A program made the position numbers and the translations under genes. A DNA stretch of 64,000 nucleotides from Bacteroidota bacterium (lineage in GTDB: Bacteria; Bacteroidota; Bacteroidia; 2-12-FULL-35-15): positions 1 to 64,000 of the forward strand of contig CANIQT010000022.1 in the NCBI GenBank assembly GCA_947469885.1, given 5' to 3'. Of the stretch, positions 43,716-53,392 are shown piece by piece. Each line of letters opens with the position of its first letter. The stretch's first letter is position 1. The notes below the pieces were generated by a model. It saw only the letters and a list, made by a program, of their open reading frames with translations. It had not been told where the DNA came from and searched no databases.

Positions 43716-43792
43716 ATTTCAAATTGCAGATTTCAGATTTCAGATTGCAATCCGGAATCTGAAATTTGGAATTTGAAATCTGAAATTTTTTA
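43716..43792. repeat. AGATTTC heptamer inverted repeat
   Basis: AGATTTC units (about 43727-43750) are followed by complementary GAAATCT/GAAATTT units (43759-43790). They form a hairpin between the peptidase stop and the DUF2461 start. Confidence 0.8.
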
Positions 43793-43796
43793 AAAA

Positions 43797-44489
43797 ATGA
43801 CAAAAATAAAAATACAGCCATCGAGTTTAGAGTTTTTGAAACTGGTGAAGAAAAATAATAATCGTGATTGGTTTAATGCCAATAAAGAAAGATATCTGAA
43901 AGAGCACGAACAGATTGTTTTGTTTGCTGATGCTTTGTTGATGGAGATGAACAAGCATGATAAAATAGAAACAGCTTCGGGCAAAAAAAGTTTGCATCGC
44001 ATTTATCGGGATACTAGATTTGGGAATGACAAAACTCCTTATAAGAATAATTGGAGTGGAAGTTTTGCAAGAGCAGAAAAAAGCAGGAGAGGAGGATATT
44101 ATTTTCATATTCAACCGGGCAATGAAAGTATTATTGCAGGTGGCTTTTGGGCTCCCGACCCAAAAGACTTGAAACGTGTGAGGGATGAAATTGCATACGA
44201 TGATAAACCATTAAGAAAGATTTTGAAAAGTAAATCGTTTGTAACTACATTTGGAAAGCTGGATGGAGAACAAGTAAAAACAACTCCTAAAGGGTATGAT
44301 GCCAGCAGTCCTGGTATTGATTTGCTTCGTTACAAACAATATTTGATATATAAAAAATTTACGGATAAGGAAGTATTGAGCGATAACTTTTTGAAACAAG
44401 CAAACGAAACATTTAAAGCCATGCGTCCCTTCTTTGATTATATGTCGGAAGTATTGACGACTGATATGAATGGAATTTCGTTGGTCTAG
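43797..44489 (+). CDS. DUF2461 / TIGR02453 family protein
   Basis: The product has 230 residues. Family landmarks are present: FLKLVKKNNNRDWFNANKER, SLHRIYRDTRFGNDKTPYKN, GYYFHIQPGNESIIAGGFW and PKGYDASSPGIDLLRYKQY. It is a soluble protein of unknown function, conserved in many bacteria and fungi. It lies 15 nt from the end of a repeat hairpin and ahead of msrA. Confidence 0.88.
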   Translation: MTKIKIQPSSLEFLKLVKKNNNRDWFNANKERYLKEHEQIVLFADALLMEMNKHDKIETASGKKSLHRIYRDTRFGNDKTPYKNNWSGSFARAEKSRRGGYYFHIQPGNESIIAGGFWAPDPKDLKRVRDEIAYDDKPLRKILKSKSFVTTFGKLDGEQVKTTPKGYDASSPGIDLLRYKQYLIYKKFTDKEVLSDNFLKQANETFKAMRPFFDYMSEVLTTDMNGISLV

Positions 44490-44537
44490 TTATTGCAATA
44501 AGAATTGAAATTATTTCACGTTCTAAAACTAAAATCA

Positions 44538-45197
44538 ATGAAAAAATTAATTTTATTATTCTCAATATTATCATTCAGCACCGGATTTACTTCTTGCGCT
44601 CAAAAGAAAACAGACAATTCAGAAAACAAATCTAAACAACAACCATTAACAAAATCAGCTACTACTATGGATACAGCAACTTTCGGAGCAGGATGCTTCT
44701 GGTGTGTGGAAGCACAATTTCAATTACTAGATGGTGTGATGTCAGTTACATCAGGCTTTTCGGGAGGGACCGTAAAAAACCCTGCATACAGAGAAGTATG
44801 CAATGGAACAACCGGACATGCCGAAGTTTGTAACATTGCCTATGACCCTTCAAAAATTACTTATGATGAACTGCTTGCAGCATTTTGGAAAACACATGAC
44901 CCAACACAACTGAACAGGCAAGGGAATGACGAAGGCACACAATACCGTTCGGTTATTTTTTATCATAACGAAAAACAAAAAGAGTTGGCAGAGAAATATA
45001 AAAAAGAACTAAACGAATCTAAAGCATGGCCAAAACCAATTGTTACGGAAATAAGTCCGTTCACAGTATTTTATAAAGCAGAAGATTATCATCAAAATTA
45101 TTTTAATGCCAATGGCGATGCCCCTTATTGTCATTATGTAATCCAACCTAAAGTAGAAGAATTCAGAAAAGTGTTTAAGGCTAAATTAAAACATTAA
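44538..45197 (+). CDS. msrA: Peptide-methionine (S)-S-oxide reductase, lipoprotein form
   Basis: The 219-residue product starts at the ATG before a lipoprotein signal ending FTSC (C20). The catalytic motif GCFWC has C53 as nucleophile. Other MsrA marks are SGFSGGTVKNPAY, GTTGHAEVCNIAYDP and YHQNYF. It repairs oxidised methionine in exported proteins, using thiol donors at the membrane. No msrB is adjacent. Confidence 0.93.
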   Translation: MKKLILLFSILSFSTGFTSCAQKKTDNSENKSKQQPLTKSATTMDTATFGAGCFWCVEAQFQLLDGVMSVTSGFSGGTVKNPAYREVCNGTTGHAEVCNIAYDPSKITYDELLAAFWKTHDPTQLNRQGNDEGTQYRSVIFYHNEKQKELAEKYKKELNESKAWPKPIVTEISPFTVFYKAEDYHQNYFNANGDAPYCHYVIQPKVEEFRKVFKAKLKH

Positions 45198-45206
45198 CTT
45201 GTTTTA

Positions 45207-46430
45207 ATGGCTTCAAAAAACATAATAGTTATTGGTGGTGGTGCAGCGGGTTTTTTTGCTGCCATCAATTGTGCCCAGCTTCATCCTGAATATTCTGTTA
45301 CTCTTTTAGAAAAAACAAATAAACTGCTTACTAAAGTTCGGGTTTCGGGAGGTGGACGATGTAATGTTACCCATGCCTGTTTCGATAATAAACTATTAAT
45401 AAAAAATTATCCAAGAGGAGAAAAAGAACTATTGAATGTGTTTAGCAGATTTACGACAGAGGACACCATCAATTGGTTTTCGAAACGTGGGGTAGAACTG
45501 AAGACAGAAGCAGATGGAAGAATGTTTCCTACCACCAATACTTCTGAAACTATTGTGAATTGCCTGATGCAAGAAGCCACAAAAGCAGGGGTGAAAATAA
45601 AAACAGAAGTAACAATAGAAGAAATAGTAAAGGATGAGTACAATTCTTTTATCTTAATAACAAGTAATGGTGGTAATTTTCATTGCGATAAATTAATAAT
45701 TGCAACGGGTGGTAACTCAAAAGAAACTGCGTACAATTGGCTACATAAATTAGGACATACAATTATAAAACCTGTCCCATCCCTTTTTACTTTTAATATT
45801 CCTAACCATCCCATTACACAATTGATGGGAGTTTCGGTGCCTTATACAAGAGTGCGAATTGCAAATACAAAACTGGAAACAGAAGGACCATTATTAATAA
45901 CTCATTGGGGAATGAGCGGACCGGCAATACTAAAAGCATCTGCATGGGGAGCAAGGATATTAAGTGATATGAATTACGATTTTAAAGCACAAATAAATTG
46001 GCTACCTAAACACACCGAAGAAAAACTAAGAATCGAATTTAATAATCAACGAGAAGAAAACGGAGCAAAAACAATTATAAGTAATTCTTCTGTTGACTTA
46101 CCAAAACGGTTGTGGGAATATTTAATTAATAAAGCTGGCATTTCAGAGACAATGCGTTGGGCTGATTTACCCAAGAAAAATGCAAATGTATTGATCAATA
46201 GTTTACTTAATGATGAATACGATGTGAGAGGTAAAACTACTTTCAAAGAAGAATTTGTAACTTGTGGTGGAATTATTTTAAAGGAAATTGATTTAACAAC
46301 TATGCAAAGTAAACTTGTTCCCAATCTTTATTTTGCAGGAGAGATTATTGATGTGGATGGTATTACTGGAGGTTTCAATTTTCAGAATGCCTGGAGCACT
46401 GCTTGGGTGGCGGCTGTAAATTGTATATAA
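45207..46430 (+). CDS. HI0933/BaiN-family flavoprotein oxidoreductase
   Basis: The product has 407 residues. The FAD dinucleotide-binding motif is G10-G11-G12-A13-A14-G15 (VIGGGAAGFFAA), then VRVSGGGRCNVTHA and LIIATGGNS. It ends with LYFAGEIIDVDGITGGFNFQ, the second FAD-contact motif of the family often called aminoacetone oxidase. The substrate is uncertain. It starts 9 nt after msrA, which may point to a redox or repair link. It is convergent with the acyltransferase gene. Confidence 0.9.
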   Translation: MASKNIIVIGGGAAGFFAAINCAQLHPEYSVTLLEKTNKLLTKVRVSGGGRCNVTHACFDNKLLIKNYPRGEKELLNVFSRFTTEDTINWFSKRGVELKTEADGRMFPTTNTSETIVNCLMQEATKAGVKIKTEVTIEEIVKDEYNSFILITSNGGNFHCDKLIIATGGNSKETAYNWLHKLGHTIIKPVPSLFTFNIPNHPITQLMGVSVPYTRVRIANTKLETEGPLLITHWGMSGPAILKASAWGARILSDMNYDFKAQINWLPKHTEEKLRIEFNNQREENGAKTIISNSSVDLPKRLWEYLINKAGISETMRWADLPKKNANVLINSLLNDEYDVRGKTTFKEEFVTCGGIILKEIDLTTMQSKLVPNLYFAGEIIDVDGITGGFNFQNAWSTAWVAAVNCI

Positions 46431-46433
46431 ATT

Positions 46434-47285
46434 CTATTTTATATACTCTTCAAACGAAATTCCTTTCTTAAATTCATCAGAGTAAATATATTGTTTGATA
46501 TGGGCGGCCCAGGCTTTGTGAGATTTACTTTTATCTAAAATTTCAGACGGGTCGAATGGTTTGCCAAAATGAACTTTAACGGTATGCCCTTTTTGTTTAA
46601 ACATTTCGTCAGGTAAAAACAGCATTTCAATGTTAGCTCTGATACCAATCTTTTTGCGGAAGTTAGCAAAGCGATAAAAGAACTTTGAGTTTTCTCCCTC
46701 AATAAAAACAGGTACAATTAATCGTTTGTGGTCAATAGCTTGGGTTACAAAACTTTTTTTCCATTCTAAATCTCGAATCAAACCATTTTGTTTTCGTGAA
46801 ACCATACCAGCAGGAAAGAAGCCTACAGCTTCGTCAGTAACCAAAACACTTTCGATGGTACGAAGAGAAGTGGAAGAAGTTGTTTTGATTTTATTTATTC
46901 CGATAAAGACATCACCATAATTTTTCAGATTTTTCAGGACGTCATTTACCACAAAATGAATATCAGGACGAACTTCTCCAATTGCTTTTACAAATGCCAT
47001 TCCATCTAAACCACCAAGCGGGTGATTGGCGGCAAGTATAATACCGCCAGACTTAGGAATGTGATGAGAATTGATAGAAACCACTTCGGCACCTAACATT
47101 TCGATACAACCATTATTAAAATCAATCCCATATCTATCCTTCAATTTATGCATTGTAATATTTATTTCATCTTCATGAAGTTTTCGTTTCAGATAATTCA
47201 AAACAAAACGAGGCATCCACTTTTTTAAGCCGGGTGCTTTTTCTTTTAATACTTTTTCAATTTCAATAAATTTTTTGTCGGACAT
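46434..47285 (-). CDS. PlsC-like lysophospholipid/N-acyl acyltransferase
   Basis: The product has 283 residues and no signal peptide. The acyltransferase motif reads NHPLGGLDG with H88 and D94, five residues apart rather than the usual four. FFPAGMVSRKQNG and RLIVPVFIEG follow. This subgroup includes O-acyltransferases for ornithine or glycine lipids as well as glycerophosphate acyltransferases, so the exact substrate is unclear. It lies 32 nt downstream of lpxD, consistent with envelope lipid synthesis. Confidence 0.8.
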   Translation of the reverse strand: MSDKKFIEIEKVLKEKAPGLKKWMPRFVLNYLKRKLHEDEINITMHKLKDRYGIDFNNGCIEMLGAEVVSINSHHIPKSGGIILAANHPLGGLDGMAFVKAIGEVRPDIHFVVNDVLKNLKNYGDVFIGINKIKTTSSTSLRTIESVLVTDEAVGFFPAGMVSRKQNGLIRDLEWKKSFVTQAIDHKRLIVPVFIEGENSKFFYRFANFRKKIGIRANIEMLFLPDEMFKQKGHTVKVHFGKPFDPSEILDKSKSHKAWAAHIKQYIYSDEFKKGISFEEYIK

Positions 47286-47317
47286 ATATCAAGGCGTAAA
47301 GCCTATGGTTAGTATAA

Positions 47318-48361
47318 TCAGGGATTTAATATTTTTTTTATTTCCAACTCGAGGGAGCGAATTCTATCATTTAGTTTTTGTAAACTTCTGAACAAAACAT
47401 AACTTCTTTTGTATTGTCCAATTTCGTAAGCTGGAGAGCCTTGTACTGTTAATCCTTCTGTTTCAATGGTGGAGCCTACTCCCGATTGTCCAGCAATTTT
47501 AACTCCATCTGCCACTTTTACATGACCTACCACTCCTGCCTGCCCACCCATCATAATGTTTTTTCCTAATCGAGCAGAGCCTGCAACAAAGGCACCACCA
47601 GCCAATACGGTATTTTCTCCTATTTCCACATTATGTGCTATCTGAACTAAATTATCAATTTTTACACCTTTACGAATAATTGTTGAACCCATTGTTGCTC
47701 TGTCGATGGATGTATTGGAACCTATCTCCACATGTTCTTCAATAATTACATTTCCAATTTGAGGTATTTTTTTATAATCATTTTCGGAGCTAGGTGCAAA
47801 ACCAAAACCATCACTTCCAATTACAGAGCTTGCATGAATGGTACAATGGTTTCCTATAATACAATCGTGATATATTTTTACCCCTGAAAAGAAATTGCAA
47901 TTATCACCAATAGTCGTATTGTCACCAATATAACAATGGGGAAAAATTTTTACATTATTTCCAATTTTTACGTTTTCACCTATGTAAGCAAAAGCTCCAA
48001 CATAACAGTCCTTTCCATAAGTAGCGGTTGCAGAGATAAATGAAGGCTGTTCAATTCCTTTTTTATCCTGAGAAATTGCATAATAAATCTCAAGTAGTTT
48101 TGCAAAACTTCCGTAAGGATCCTCTACTCTGATTAATGTGAGAGTTGATTTTATTGGCCGGTCCAGAACAACGTTGTTTTTCAAAATTACAACTGTAGCA
48201 TCTGTGTCATAAACATAATTGGTATAAACCGGGTTAGACAAAAAACAAAGACTACCCTGTACACCTTCTTCAATTTTTGAAAGACTGGAAACGACTGCGT
48301 TTTCATTGCCTTCAACTGTACCGTTAAGTAATTCTGCTATTTGTTTTGCCGAAAATTTCAT
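47318..48361 (-). CDS. lpxD: UDP-3-O-acylglucosamine N-acyltransferase
   Basis: This 347-residue enzyme adds the N-linked acyl chain in lipid A synthesis. An N-terminal uridine-binding domain (to about residue 100) is followed by a left-handed beta-helix of hexapeptide repeats ([20 protein letters not shown]). The catalytic-base region is [20 protein letters not shown]-terminal helix of about 35 residues completes the protein. Length fits. Its -7 box abuts the start codon. Other lpx genes are not nearby, so this is not the fabZ-lpxA cluster. Confidence 0.93.
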   Translation of the reverse strand: MKFSAKQIAELLNGTVEGNENAVVSSLSKIEEGVQGSLCFLSNPVYTNYVYDTDATVVILKNNVVLDRPIKSTLTLIRVEDPYGSFAKLLEIYYAISQDKKGIEQPSFISATATYGKDCYVGAFAYIGENVKIGNNVKIFPHCYIGDNTTIGDNCNFFSGVKIYHDCIIGNHCTIHASSVIGSDGFGFAPSSENDYKKIPQIGNVIIEEHVEIGSNTSIDRATMGSTIIRKGVKIDNLVQIAHNVEIGENTVLAGGAFVAGSARLGKNIMMGGQAGVVGHVKVADGVKIAGQSGVGSTIETEGLTVQGSPAYEIGQYKRSYVLFRSLQKLNDRIRSLELEIKKILNP

Positions 48362-48365
48362 TTGT

Positions 48366-48373
48366 CAAAGGTA
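48366..48373 (-). promoter_or_regulatory. -7 box TACCTTTG abutting the lpxD start
   Basis: The minus strand reads TACCTTTG (TAnnTTTG) and ends 4 nt before the lpxD ATG, predicting a leaderless transcript. Confidence 0.5.
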
Positions 48374-48461
48374 AGTAAAAGAATGATGATTGGTAATTGA
48401 TGATTAGTGATTTAAGAACAAGGACATGTTAAGAACTGAGAAAAACTTTTCTCTATTTAAT

Positions 48462-48469
48462 TATCTTTG
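48462..48469 (+). promoter_or_regulatory. -7 box TATCTTTG for the GNAT gene
   Basis: TATCTTTG (TAnnTTTG) lies 22 nt before the ATG at 48492. The lpxD-GNAT gap also holds a short TGATTGG-type repeat (about 48386-48412). Confidence 0.55.
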
Positions 48470-48491
48470 TCAAAATTAAAATAATAAATAA

Positions 48492-49040
48492 ATGCTCAGC
48501 TACAAGTTTAAACCCTTTCCGGTTATTGAAACCGAAAGATTAATTTTAAGAAGAATTACAAAAAAAGATGCAGAAGATATTTTTAATTTTCGAAAAGAGG
48601 CAGAAGTAATGAAATACATTGGCAAACCGACTGCTAAATCAATTAAAGATGTGAAAGAGTTGATTGTTAGAATTGAAGATGGAATTAAAGCTAATTCGAG
48701 TATTGCCTGGGGGATAACCTTTAAAAATGAAAATAGGGTAATTGGAACAATTGGTTACCACCGAGTGGATCGTGAACATTACCGAGCAGAAATAGGATAT
48801 ATGATCAATCAACCCTACTGGAACCAGGGAATAACCAGCGAGGCTATTAATCCGGTTATTGATTTTGGATTTAGTAAAATGAATTTACACAGCATAGAAG
48901 CAAAACTTGACGCGGCAAATATTGCATCAAAAAAATTACTGACTAAATTTGGATTTATTAAAGAAGCGTATTTTAAAGAGAATTATTTTTTTGAAGGGAA
49001 GTTTCAGGATACCGAAGTTTGTTCATTAATTAGAAAATAA
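48492..49040 (+). CDS. GNAT N-acetyltransferase (RimJ/RimL-like)
   Basis: The product has 182 residues. Acetyl-CoA-fold landmarks are ETERLILRRITKKDAEDIFN, AEIGYMINQPYWNQGITSEA (motif A region) and NIASKKLLTKFGFIKEAYF. It probably acetylates a protein N-terminus or small amine; substrate is unknown. It is convergent with the glycan operon, ending 4 nt from the beta-mannosidase stop. Confidence 0.9.
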   Translation: MLSYKFKPFPVIETERLILRRITKKDAEDIFNFRKEAEVMKYIGKPTAKSIKDVKELIVRIEDGIKANSSIAWGITFKNENRVIGTIGYHRVDREHYRAEIGYMINQPYWNQGITSEAINPVIDFGFSKMNLHSIEAKLDAANIASKKLLTKFGFIKEAYFKENYFFEGKFQDTEVCSLIRK

Positions 49041-49044
49041 AATC

Positions 49045-51687
49045 TTAATGAAAGGTATCGTATAAGGATTTAGCAAATAAAGAAATTGTTGAACTGGGAA
49101 GATTAGAATAAGGAAGGTTTGAACTTAATGAATGATCACTTTCAAAATAAATTGTTTTAGTTTCATTAGGTAATAAATCGAAATAGTTATCTGAAAGAAC
49201 AACCCCTGGTTCATTTGCAGTCAAAAAAAGATCTTTTACAAGAGTGTTTGTTGTTATTTCGAATGCATCTTCACTTTTAGAAAGAACGACTTCTATTTCT
49301 GGCTTTTGTAATAACAAGTCTTTTGGTTTTACAAAATAATAATTTGAACTGGCAGTTTTCTCATTACTTATTTTTATTGAAGCATTAAATACAATTTGTT
49401 TAATATCGTATTTGGAAAATTCACTCTCATCTATTGAAAAATAAACTGCACTGCTATTGGAATTGATAGTTATATTTTTGTTTTTAATCCATAAAATGTT
49501 TCCTGAGAAATCAATTACTTTCATTTCAAGAACCCCGTTACCTTGTTTCAATTCATCATTTACAATATATACTTTCAGTTGATTATCTTCTTCATTTATT
49601 GAAACAATACAATTCTCATAACTCCTCTTTGCAACGTAATGTGAAGCTTTCCAGTCGCCATAATAATCAACACTGCTCCAGGAGACACCAGGCCAGCAAT
49701 CATTCAATTGCCAAAATAAAGTTCCCATACAATAAGGCTTTGCTCTGCGATGTGCCTCAATTGCAGTTTTCATTCCTTCGGCTTGTAAAAGTTGCGAAAC
49801 ATAAATATAGTTTTCAAAATCTTTGGGAACAATATAATCTCGCTCCATATAGGTTGTAATAGTTTGATAGCCTGTTGGATGTTTTTGATGGGCATTGAAA
49901 ACAACAGAATCGAAAACATATTTGTCCGATTTTGAATTTAAGAAGGCTAAAAGATTATTTGAATAATCTATATAGTCATCGGTGCTACATCTTTCTCGTG
50001 TCTGTTTTTTCTCTTTATATATTCCCATTCTATAAAATGTGGATATATTCGGCATCCCCTGAAAACCATACTCACTCATAAACCTTCCGACTTTTTGTTT
50101 GTAAATATCAAATGATTCGAGGCCCCACCAAACGCCCCAATAATGTGCATCTCCCTGAAGTAAGCTTTCTTTGTGTCCCCAACCGATAGACGGTGATGAT
50201 TGCCAATAAGCATGTTGGGAATCATATTTTGAAACGATATTAGGAATTTTTTTTTGAAATAGATTCGTGTAATCATTCCAAATTTTTGTTGAATCCGTTT
50301 TTGAATATTGATATTGTTTTTGCCAGCCCCAGTTTTTCCAGCCTTCGTCAATTTCATTATTACCGCACCAAAGCGCAATGGAAGGATGATTTCTTAAACG
50401 GATAATTTGTTGTTTCATTTCCTCTGAAACATTATTTATAAAATGTTCATCACCCGGATACATTGCACAGGCAAACATAAAATCCTGCCAAACCAAAATT
50501 CCATTTTTGTCACAGGCCTTATAAAATTCATCATCGGCATACACTCCCCCACCCCACACACGAAGCATATTCATATTTGCATCCACTGCATTCTTAACTA
50601 TTTTTTCATAATCAGTTTTTTTAACGCGAGGCAAAAATTCATTAGGAGGAATATAATTTGCACCTTTCATAAACACTGGAACACCGTTCAGTTTAAAATA
50701 AAATGATTTTCCGATACTGTCTGTTTCCTGCATCAACTCAAGAGTTCGTAATCCAACTTTTAATGGCATATCATCTATTTGCTTTTCTTCATCCGTAAGT
50801 TGTATTCCGAAAGAATACAAATAAGCATTTCCTAAGCCATTACTCCACCATAGTTGTGGATTTTTTATAGAATGATTTATACTAAAAACATTCATTCCTT
50901 TTTTCAAATGAATAGTTTGCTGCGATGATGCAATTGCCATTTCACTAGCTTCCTGAGAAAGAAATCTTACAGCATTTAATGTAAACTCCGAATCAACATC
51001 TGATTTTATTTCACACTTAAATTCTAATTCGGCTACCTCTTTTGTAATTGATTTTAAATTGTAATGAACGTTTTCAATTTTCGCTTTGTTCCAAAAAATA
51101 AGTTTAACATCTTTATAAATGCCGCAAGTAACAAACCTTGGTCCAAAATCCCAACCATATTGGTATTGCGCTTTTCGTGTAAATACTTTTTCATCACCAG
51201 GCAAAGTATAAGGAAGTTTTTTTGCTTCTTCCTTGCCAATTTTAACTGCTGAATGAAAAATAATTTTTAGGTTATTTTCTCTTTTATGGACGAAATTCTT
51301 TACATCAACATTCCAACTCCTAAACATATTGTCAGCCGAAAGAATTAAGGAATCATTCAAATACACATTTGTATACGTGTCGAGCCCGTCAAATTGGATT
51401 TCTATATGTTGGCTATTAAATTCCTGCTTGGAAACATCGAAAATGGTTTTGTATTCCCAATCTTCGTTTTCTATCCATTGCAATTGTTTTTCATTGTCAC
51501 CATAAAATGGGTCGGGGATTTTATTGTTTGAAAACAAATCGGTGTGAACTGTTCCCGGAACTGTAGCAGGCAACCATTCTTTATTTCCATACTTGCGGAA
51601 TTCCCAATTTGATTTATTTAAAGATTTTTCTGATGTTTGAGAAATTGAAAGGAGAGGAATAAATAATAAAAGAAATAAATTCCTCAT
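49045..51687 (-). CDS. Beta-mannosidase (GH2)
   Basis: The product has 880 residues. A signal peptide (MRNLFLLLFIPLLSISQ) is followed by the GH2 jelly-roll domain (WEFRKYGNKEWLPATVPGTV), an Ig-like domain, and the TIM barrel. The acid/base is E445 in WCGNNEIDEGW and the nucleophile E539 in FMSEYGFQG. GYQTITTYMERDY and FWQLNDCWPGVSWSSVDY are typical of beta-mannosidases rather than galactosidases. It should release the beta-1,4-mannose of the N-glycan core in the periplasm. It is the last gene of the glycan operon. Confidence 0.9.
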   Translation of the reverse strand: MRNLFLLLFIPLLSISQTSEKSLNKSNWEFRKYGNKEWLPATVPGTVHTDLFSNNKIPDPFYGDNEKQLQWIENEDWEYKTIFDVSKQEFNSQHIEIQFDGLDTYTNVYLNDSLILSADNMFRSWNVDVKNFVHKRENNLKIIFHSAVKIGKEEAKKLPYTLPGDEKVFTRKAQYQYGWDFGPRFVTCGIYKDVKLIFWNKAKIENVHYNLKSITKEVAELEFKCEIKSDVDSEFTLNAVRFLSQEASEMAIASSQQTIHLKKGMNVFSINHSIKNPQLWWSNGLGNAYLYSFGIQLTDEEKQIDDMPLKVGLRTLELMQETDSIGKSFYFKLNGVPVFMKGANYIPPNEFLPRVKKTDYEKIVKNAVDANMNMLRVWGGGVYADDEFYKACDKNGILVWQDFMFACAMYPGDEHFINNVSEEMKQQIIRLRNHPSIALWCGNNEIDEGWKNWGWQKQYQYSKTDSTKIWNDYTNLFQKKIPNIVSKYDSQHAYWQSSPSIGWGHKESLLQGDAHYWGVWWGLESFDIYKQKVGRFMSEYGFQGMPNISTFYRMGIYKEKKQTRERCSTDDYIDYSNNLLAFLNSKSDKYVFDSVVFNAHQKHPTGYQTITTYMERDYIVPKDFENYIYVSQLLQAEGMKTAIEAHRRAKPYCMGTLFWQLNDCWPGVSWSSVDYYGDWKASHYVAKRSYENCIVSINEEDNQLKVYIVNDELKQGNGVLEMKVIDFSGNILWIKNKNITINSNSSAVYFSIDESEFSKYDIKQIVFNASIKISNEKTASSNYYFVKPKDLLLQKPEIEVVLSKSEDAFEITTNTLVKDLFLTANEPGVVLSDNYFDLLPNETKTIYFESDHSLSSNLPYSNLPSSTISLFAKSLYDTFH

Positions 51688-51693
51688 TTGGTG

Positions 51694-52368
51694 CTATAAA
51701 GAGATTTTGCTTTTCAGCAATAGGATTTCATTGGCATTGGCAATCTCCGTATTGTCATTAATTGCAGAAGAATGATAAAATGAAGTTTTTACTTTATCCA
51801 TTAGTAGTTTAATGTTTGAAGACCGGACGCCACCACCTGGTAAGATATTAATTCGATTATTGGCTTTGCTTACGAGCATTTCCAACAACACCATCCCTTC
51901 AATCGCGTTTGGTTTTCCACCTGATGTAAGCAACGTTTTGAAACCACATTCGACAACATCCTCTAATGCTTCCAAATGATTGTTTAATGTATCAAATGCA
52001 CGGTGAAAAGTACACGGAAGTGGAAATGCCAATTGCAAAAGTTCTTTATTTCTATTTATATCTACTCCTCCTTGATTATTCAAAATTGCAAAAACAAAAC
52101 CATTTACTCCTTCTTTTTTAAAATGAATAATATCCCTTTTCATTTGTTCAAACTCTTTGTCGGAATAAATAAAATTTCCTTCACGCGGACGAATCATTAC
52201 AAACAAATCAATTGTTAATATGTTTCTTGCCTGACGCACAGTTTCGTAATCGGGGGTAACTCCACCATCAGCAAAATCTTTACATAGCTCCACTCTATCT
52301 GCTTTATTAGCAAATGCTATTAAAGCCGATTCAAGATTAAAGCAAGCGATTTCGAGTTTGGAATTCAT
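51694..52368 (-). CDS. cutC: CutC-family protein
   Basis: This 224-residue TIM-barrel protein has LEIACFNLESALIAFANKAD, RVELCKDFADGGVTP, VMIRPREGNFIYSD, FVFAILNNQGGVD and ILPGGGVRSSNI. CutC was named for copper homeostasis, but that role is doubtful outside a few species. Here it sits inside a glycan-degradation operon, 6 nt from beta-mannosidase and 19 nt from glycosylasparaginase. A role in sugar or amino-sugar metabolism is plausible, but is inferred from context. Confidence 0.9.
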   Translation of the reverse strand: MNSKLEIACFNLESALIAFANKADRVELCKDFADGGVTPDYETVRQARNILTIDLFVMIRPREGNFIYSDKEFEQMKRDIIHFKKEGVNGFVFAILNNQGGVDINRNKELLQLAFPLPCTFHRAFDTLNNHLEALEDVVECGFKTLLTSGGKPNAIEGMVLLEMLVSKANNRINILPGGGVRSSNIKLLMDKVKTSFYHSSAINDNTEIANANEILLLKSKISL

Positions 52369-52387
52369 AATTTATTTTTTTAAAAAA

Positions 52388-53383
52388 TTATTTCATAAAA
52401 AAATCAGAGTCAATCAAATTATTTCCAGCATCGTTATGCACTGCATAATTAAATCCGCTCTGTACGCAATAAGCACCGTATTGCCCGTTTTGATTGATTG
52501 CAATAAATCCAACTTGAATATCTTTTAAATTCTTTCCTCTACCTTTTGTTATTCTCACAATTCTTGCAACAGCTTCTTCACAGGCTTGCTGAGGAGATTT
52601 TCCCTGACGCATTAATTCCACCACCGTATGACAACCAGCAATACGAATTACTTCTTCACCATGTCCTGTTGCAGTGGCAGCACCTACTTCATTATCAACA
52701 AATAATCCAGCACCAATAATAGGAGAATCACCTACACGTCCATGCATTTTATATCCCAAACCACTTGTTGTACAAGCTCCTGAAAAATTTCCGTTTGCAT
52801 CCATTGCTATCATTCCAATGGTATCATGGTTTTCGATATTTGCCTGAGGTTTATAGTTGCTTGTTTTCAACCATTCTTTCCATTCTTTCTGTGTTTCTTC
52901 AATCACTCCCTTTTCCTTTATAAATCCTTGCGATAAAGCAAACTGCAATGCACCATCACCAACTAACATTACATGAGGAGTTTTTTCCATCACTGCACGG
53001 GCAACAGAAACAGGATGCTTAATATGCTCCAGACACGCCACAGAGCCAATATTTGCGTACTCATCCATGATACAGGCATCAAGTGTTACATGTCCATCCC
53101 TGTCGGGGCGGCCACCTAAACCAACACTGCGCTCTTTCATATTGCCTTCAATAATTTTCACACCTGTTTCGACAGCATCCAATGCCCTGCCACTGTTTGC
53201 TAATATTTTCCACGCTTCTTCATTTGCTTCAATCCCAAATTTCCAAGTGGAAATCACAATTGGTTTCACGGTTAATGGTTTGTTTATTCTCTTGTTCTCT
53301 TCTGCCATTACTTTAGGCATTTGCGTAACTACAGCAGCTGCAGCTAATGCAGAGGTTTTAATAAAATTTCTTCTGTTTGCCAT
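52388..53383 (-). CDS. Glycosylasparaginase (N4-GlcNAc-asparaginase), Tat-type signal
   Basis: This 331-residue Ntn-hydrolase cleaves the GlcNAc-Asn bond. It is made as one chain that cuts itself before catalytic T188 (NHDTIGMIAMD). The substrate-binding regions are GRVGDSPIIGAG and ATGHGEEVIR. The N-terminus NRRNFIKTSALAAAAVV is a twin-arginine signal, so the folded enzyme is probably exported. It sits between GH20 and cutC. Confidence 0.92.
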   Translation of the reverse strand: MANRRNFIKTSALAAAAVVTQMPKVMAEENKRINKPLTVKPIVISTWKFGIEANEEAWKILANSGRALDAVETGVKIIEGNMKERSVGLGGRPDRDGHVTLDACIMDEYANIGSVACLEHIKHPVSVARAVMEKTPHVMLVGDGALQFALSQGFIKEKGVIEETQKEWKEWLKTSNYKPQANIENHDTIGMIAMDANGNFSGACTTSGLGYKMHGRVGDSPIIGAGLFVDNEVGAATATGHGEEVIRIAGCHTVVELMRQGKSPQQACEEAVARIVRITKGRGKNLKDIQVGFIAINQNGQYGAYCVQSGFNYAVHNDAGNNLIDSDFFMK

Positions 53384-53392
53384 GTGAGAAAG

